From contig JAUVAM010000205.1 in NCBI GenBank assembly GCA_030591745.1, positions 1-6,860 of the forward strand: a DNA stretch of 6,860 nucleotides, in the 5' to 3' direction. The DNA comes from Deltaproteobacteria bacterium (GTDB lineage: Bacteria; Myxococcota; B64-G9). Positions 5,822 to 6,860 of this stretch are shown piece by piece; positions within the stretch are counted from its first letter, which is position 1, and every line of letters begins with the position of its first letter. The notes under the pieces are model-generated. The model worked only from the letters and a program-made list of their open reading frames with translations. It was not told where the DNA came from and made no database searches. A program made the position numbers and the translations under genes.

Positions 5822-6860
5822 CGCGGCCATCTGCTCAAGCTCGATCGCGGCGATTTGATCCGTTGCGGCCAGGTCCTCGGGCAGCCCCGAGGTGCAAACC
5901 CAGCGAAAAGGCCCAAAACCGTAATCGAAACACACGGGCCCCATGATGTCTTCAACATAGGAAGGATAGCGAAAGCTGCCGTCTTCTTTCAAAAGCTTCG
6001 CGCCCGCCCGAGAGGCCTCCAGCAAGAATGCGTTCCCGTAATCCCAAAAGGCCATGCCGCGCTCGCAGACTTGATCGATGGCGACAACCTGGCGGCGCAG
6101 GGACTTCTGAACTTCTGCTTTGAAGCCGGCGGGATCGGCCGTCATCATCCGCCGCGCTTCTTCCAGACTCAGGTCCGCCGGGTAGTAACCACCCTGGTAG
6201 GGCAGGTGCAAAGACGTTTGGTCCGAGCCCAGATCGACGGCCACCTCTTCTTTGGCGAGGTGCTCCCAAAGATCCACCACGTTCCCCAAATAGGCGATGC
6301 TCACCGCCTCCTTGGCGGCTCGGGCCCGCTCGACGCGAGCGAGCAGGCGGCCCAAGTCCTCTTCGACTTCCATGACCCAGCCCTGCTCGTGACGCCGCTT
6401 CACGGCCACCGGATCCACCTCGGCCACCACGGCCACCGCGCCGGCGATGACCGCGGCCTTGGCCTGGGCGCCGCTCATGCCCCCCAGGCCCGAGGTCACG
6501 TAAAGCTTCCCAGCCAAGCCCTCGTCGCCCTTCTGTCCCAGGTAACGACGACCGGCATTGAGCAAGGTGATGGTGGTGCCGTGCACGATGCCCTGGGGGC
6601 CGATGTACATGAAGCTGCCGGCGGTCATCTGCCCATAGCTGGTCACGCCCAAAGCACTCAGGCGATCGTAATCCTTAGGCGAGGAGTGATTCGGCACGAC
6701 CATGCCGTTGGTCACGACCAGACGGGGTGCTTCGGGGCGAGAAGGAAAAAGGCCCAGGGGATGACCCGAATACAACACGAGGGTTTGCTGGGCGCTCATC
6801 TGGCTCAAGTACTGCATCGTCAAAAGATACTGGGCCCAATTCTGAAAAACCGTACCGTTC
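5819..6860 (-). CDS. hutU: Urocanate hydratase, N-terminal and central part, 5' end outside the window
   Basis: This runs in from the right edge: the frame is open to base 6859 and reads NGTVFQNWAQYLLTMQYLSQ, a conserved urocanase segment, so the TTG at 6823 is not the start. About 346 residues are visible. From family length (about 660-670 for this long form) I infer that roughly 110-120 N-terminal residues lie outside. Landmarks in visible numbering are LYSGHPLGLFPS (about 29-40), YGQMTAGSFMYIGPQGIVHG (75-94), the NAD+-binding glycine-rich loop TSGLGGMSGAQ (122-132), QTSLHLPYQGGYYP (about 222-235) and CFDYGFGPFRWVCTSG near the end. The enzyme is cytoplasmic and uses NAD+ as an electrophile. 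The part ends in a TAA at 5819-5821 while similarity continues in frame into the next segment. The TAA falls near the junction of the NAD+-binding core and the C-terminal domain. Either the gene is recently disrupted or both parts are made. Confidence 0.9.
   Translation of the reverse strand, partial: NGTVFQNWAQYLLTMQYLSQMSAQQTLVLYSGHPLGLFPSRPEAPRLVVTNGMVVPNHSSPKDYDRLSALGVTSYGQMTAGSFMYIGPQGIVHGTTITLLNAGRRYLGQKGDEGLAGKLYVTSGLGGMSGAQAKAAVIAGAVAVVAEVDPVAVKRRHEQGWVMEVEEDLGRLLARVERARAAKEAVSIAYLGNVVDLWEHLAKEEVAVDLGSDQTSLHLPYQGGYYPADLSLEEARRMMTADPAGFKAEVQKSLRRQVVAIDQVCERGMAFWDYGNAFLLEASRAGAKLLKEDGSFRYPSYVEDIMGPVCFDYGFGPFRWVCTSGLPEDLAATDQIAAIELEQMAA

Overview
The window looks like chromosomal DNA of an uncultured or little-studied member of the Myxococcota (the former deltaproteobacterial myxobacteria and relatives). 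The main evidence is the protein at 2133-3527. It combines MopE-type Cys/Asp repeats, an Asp-Ala-Gly-Thr linker and a MYXO-CTERM anchor (Gly-Gly-Cys-x-Cys, one hydrophobic helix, Arg-Arg-Lys tail), an architecture typical of that phylum. A Cys-repeat lipoprotein with a lamin-tail-like end and a stand-alone FHA protein fit the same origin. By eye the base composition is moderately GC-rich, below that of classical soil myxobacteria. No phage, plasmid, IS, CRISPR, tRNA or rRNA signature was seen.

Layout. Positions 1-105 are non-coding and hold a strong GC-rich palindrome and a short direct repeat. A minus-strand lipoprotein gene (106-1998) and a plus-strand cell-surface MYXO-CTERM gene (2133-3527) are divergently transcribed from a 134-bp intergenic region, which carries an extended -10 promoter for the plus-strand gene. 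Forty-five bases downstream is a plus-strand FHA-domain gene (3573-4106), apparently with its own promoter and possibly leaderless. It converges almost stop-to-stop (3 bp apart) on a minus-strand pair: an exported class-I glutamine-amidotransferase-like C26 peptidase (4110-5222) and, upstream of it, urocanate hydratase hutU (5219 to beyond the right edge). hutU and the C26 gene overlap by 4 bases (GTGA) and probably form one transcription unit running out of the window to the right.

How they work together. hutU encodes the second step of histidine degradation. The exported C26 enzyme, coupled to it, probably hydrolyses a gamma-glutamyl compound, giving a plausible link to glutamate or amino-acid scavenging. 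The two divergent Cys-rich secreted proteins look like envelope or surface components, and nothing in the sequence assigns them a substrate.

The most notable observation is a single in-frame TAA (5819-5821) that splits an otherwise intact hutU at about the junction of its core and C-terminal portions. The reading frame and family similarity continue on both sides with no indel. This may be a recent nonsense mutation, a sequencing error, or a genuinely two-part or readthrough enzyme. The second notable point is the predicted leaderless promoter of the FHA gene. No wholly new system could be demonstrated.
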